7,565 nucleotides of DNA from positions 1 through 7,565 of the forward strand of contig JAJYJL010000348.1 of assembly GCA_021789565.1 (NCBI GenBank), read 5' to 3'. Each line of letters begins with the position of its first letter. The first letter of the stretch is position 1. Made by a program: the position numbers and the translations under genes. The notes beneath the pieces were generated by a model, which was not told the DNA's origin, ran no database searches, and saw nothing but the letters and a program-made list of their open reading frames with translations. Positions 6,463 through 7,565 of this stretch are shown here, in pieces. The DNA is from Acidobacteriota bacterium (GTDB lineage Bacteria; Acidobacteriota; Terriglobia; UBA7540).

Positions 6463-7565
6463 TGGGCGGTAAACTGACCAGACGCGATTTGCTGAGGGCA
6501 GGTGCGGGTCTCTGCCTTCCTTTGCTTTCCAACAAGTACGGACTTGCCGGCGAGGTCAGTCCCCAGGTAGATCTCATCCGCTTCCGCAACATCGCCGCTT
6601 CGGGCGGTGTTCATTTCGCGGTAGAAAACAGTCCCACGCCAGAGAAGCATCTGATCGAAACCATGGCCGGCGGTCTGGCATTGTTCGATTACAACAACGA
6701 CGGCCTGCCCGATATCTTTTTCACTAACGGGGCCGCCCTTCCATCGATGGAAAAGGACGATCCCAAATACTTCAATCGCCTCTTCCGCAACGAAGGTGGA
6801 ATGAAGTTCACCGACGTCACCAGGCAGGCGGGGCTTGAGGGAGCCGGCTATTCGATGGGTGCGGCCGCGGCTGATTACAACAACGATGGCCACCCAGACT
6901 TGTTTGTCGCCGGAGTGTTCCACAACATCCTCTACCGGAACCGTGGCGATGGCACGTTTGAAGATGTTACAAAACATGCGGGCATTAAGAGTGACAAGTG
7001 GGCCGTGGGCGGCGGATGGTTTGATTATGACAACGACGGCTGGCTTGATTTGTTGGTGGTGAATTACTCCAAGTTTTCTCTGCAGAACAACCGGTTCTGC
7101 GGCGACCGATCGAGAAATCTGAGGACCTACTGCCACCCTAAATATTATGAGGGCCTGACTTGCACGCTCTATCGGAACCGCAGAGACGGCACCTTTGAAG
7201 ACGTCACAGACCCGTCCGGATTTGGAAAGCACGCCGGCCGGGGCATGGCCGTTGGATTCGCCGATTACGACAACGATGGCCACATCGACGTCTACATCAC
7301 GAACGACAACATGGCCAACTACCTTTACCACAATCGCGGTGACGGAACCTTTGAGGAGGTGGGGCTGTTCGCCGGGGCCGCGTTGCTGAACAACGGCGAG
7401 CCCGTCTCCAACATGGGGGTGGATTTCCGCGATTACAACAATGACGGTCTCCCGGACATTTTCGTCACCGATCTTTCCAATGAAACTTTTCCGCTGTTCC
7501 GCAACATGGGAAAGGGCATGTTCGAAGACGCCACATACAGCAGCGGACTGAGCGTGCTGAGATCG
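6462..7565 (+). CDS. Tat-exported FG-GAP/VCBS beta-propeller protein, CRTAC1 (ASPIC/UnbV) type, 3' end missing
   Basis: The frame runs from ATG 6462 to the window edge (368 residues) without a stop. The N-terminus MGGKLTRRDLLRAGAGLCLP is a Tat leader, with likely cleavage near Ala29. Five calcium-binding loops of the D-Y-[ND]-N-D-G type start at residues 76, 138, 188, 268 and 324. They alternate with blade motifs such as LYRNRGDGTFEDVT (157-170). This is the FG-GAP/VCBS pattern of an integrin-alpha-like propeller. FCGD and YCHPKYYEGLTC (Cys213, Cys224, Cys234), followed directly by LYRN, match the CRTAC1-like family, in which an ASPIC/UnbV domain usually follows near the C-terminus; it would lie beyond the window. 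The product is probably extracytoplasmic and calcium-stabilised, binding a protein or glycan; no enzymatic residues are evident. It diverges from the TPR gene. The family assignment is firm and the function is unknown. Confidence 0.88.
   Translation, partial: MGGKLTRRDLLRAGAGLCLPLLSNKYGLAGEVSPQVDLIRFRNIAASGGVHFAVENSPTPEKHLIETMAGGLALFDYNNDGLPDIFFTNGAALPSMEKDDPKYFNRLFRNEGGMKFTDVTRQAGLEGAGYSMGAAAADYNNDGHPDLFVAGVFHNILYRNRGDGTFEDVTKHAGIKSDKWAVGGGWFDYDNDGWLDLLVVNYSKFSLQNNRFCGDRSRNLRTYCHPKYYEGLTCTLYRNRRDGTFEDVTDPSGFGKHAGRGMAVGFADYDNDGHIDVYITNDNMANYLYHNRGDGTFEEVGLFAGAALLNNGEPVSNMGVDFRDYNNDGLPDIFVTDLSNETFPLFRNMGKGMFEDATYSSGLSVLRS
6684..7460 (+). repeat. Five coding repeats for DYxNDG calcium loops
   Basis: Loop-coding segments begin at 6687, 6873, 7023, 7263 and 7431, about 150-240 bases apart. 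They stay similar at the DNA level: 6873-6893 and 7263-7283 differ at one base in 21. Blade-coding segments near 6940 and 7176 are also close. They are the propeller repeats of the FG-GAP gene, not a mobile or CRISPR repeat. Confidence 0.8.

Noticed and set aside
6351..7331. Minus-strand 326-residue open frame with repeated VVVI segments
   Set aside because: It is antisense to the FG-GAP gene. The VVVI-type repeats are the reverse complement of the DYNNDG loop codons, and no signal, start site or family motif supports it.

Overview
The window (7,565 bases, moderately GC-rich) looks like a chromosomal piece of a soil-type bacterium, most likely an Acidobacteriota member and less likely a planctomycete. 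This is inferred from the gene mix: twin-arginine (Tat) exported proteins with (S/T)RRDxLRA-type leaders, a GH78 alpha-L-rhamnosidase-like enzyme, and a TPR protein beside an FG-GAP/CRTAC1-type (ASPIC/UnbV) protein. No rRNA, tRNA, CRISPR array or insertion sequence was seen.

Layout. Positions 2-685 (+) hold the 3' part of a CbiO-type ECF transporter ATPase for cobalt or nickel, with a strikingly histidine-rich C-terminus. A 136-base gap with a possible promoter and a perfect palindrome leads to a complete secreted GH78-like glycosidase (822-3302, +). Only 39 bases separate it from a convergent nitrilase-superfamily amidohydrolase (3342-4298, -). A 568-base stretch (4299-4866) holds a likely promoter for the amidohydrolase and a short Tat-signal ORF that looks like the broken 5' end of a lost gene. 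Then comes a secreted TPR protein (4867-6318, -). Diverging from it across 143 bases is a Tat-exported FG-GAP beta-propeller protein (6462 to the window end, +), cut off at the edge and so lacking a stop codon here.

How the genes relate. The clearest functional unit is the divergent TPR/FG-GAP pair. Both products are predicted to leave the cytoplasm and both are built from protein-binding or calcium-binding repeats. Such pairs recur in Acidobacteriota-type genomes without an agreed function, so this is the best candidate here for a poorly described system. The rhamnosidase and the amidohydrolase are complete enzymes with their catalytic residues, but nothing in the sequence ties them to each other or to the metal transporter.
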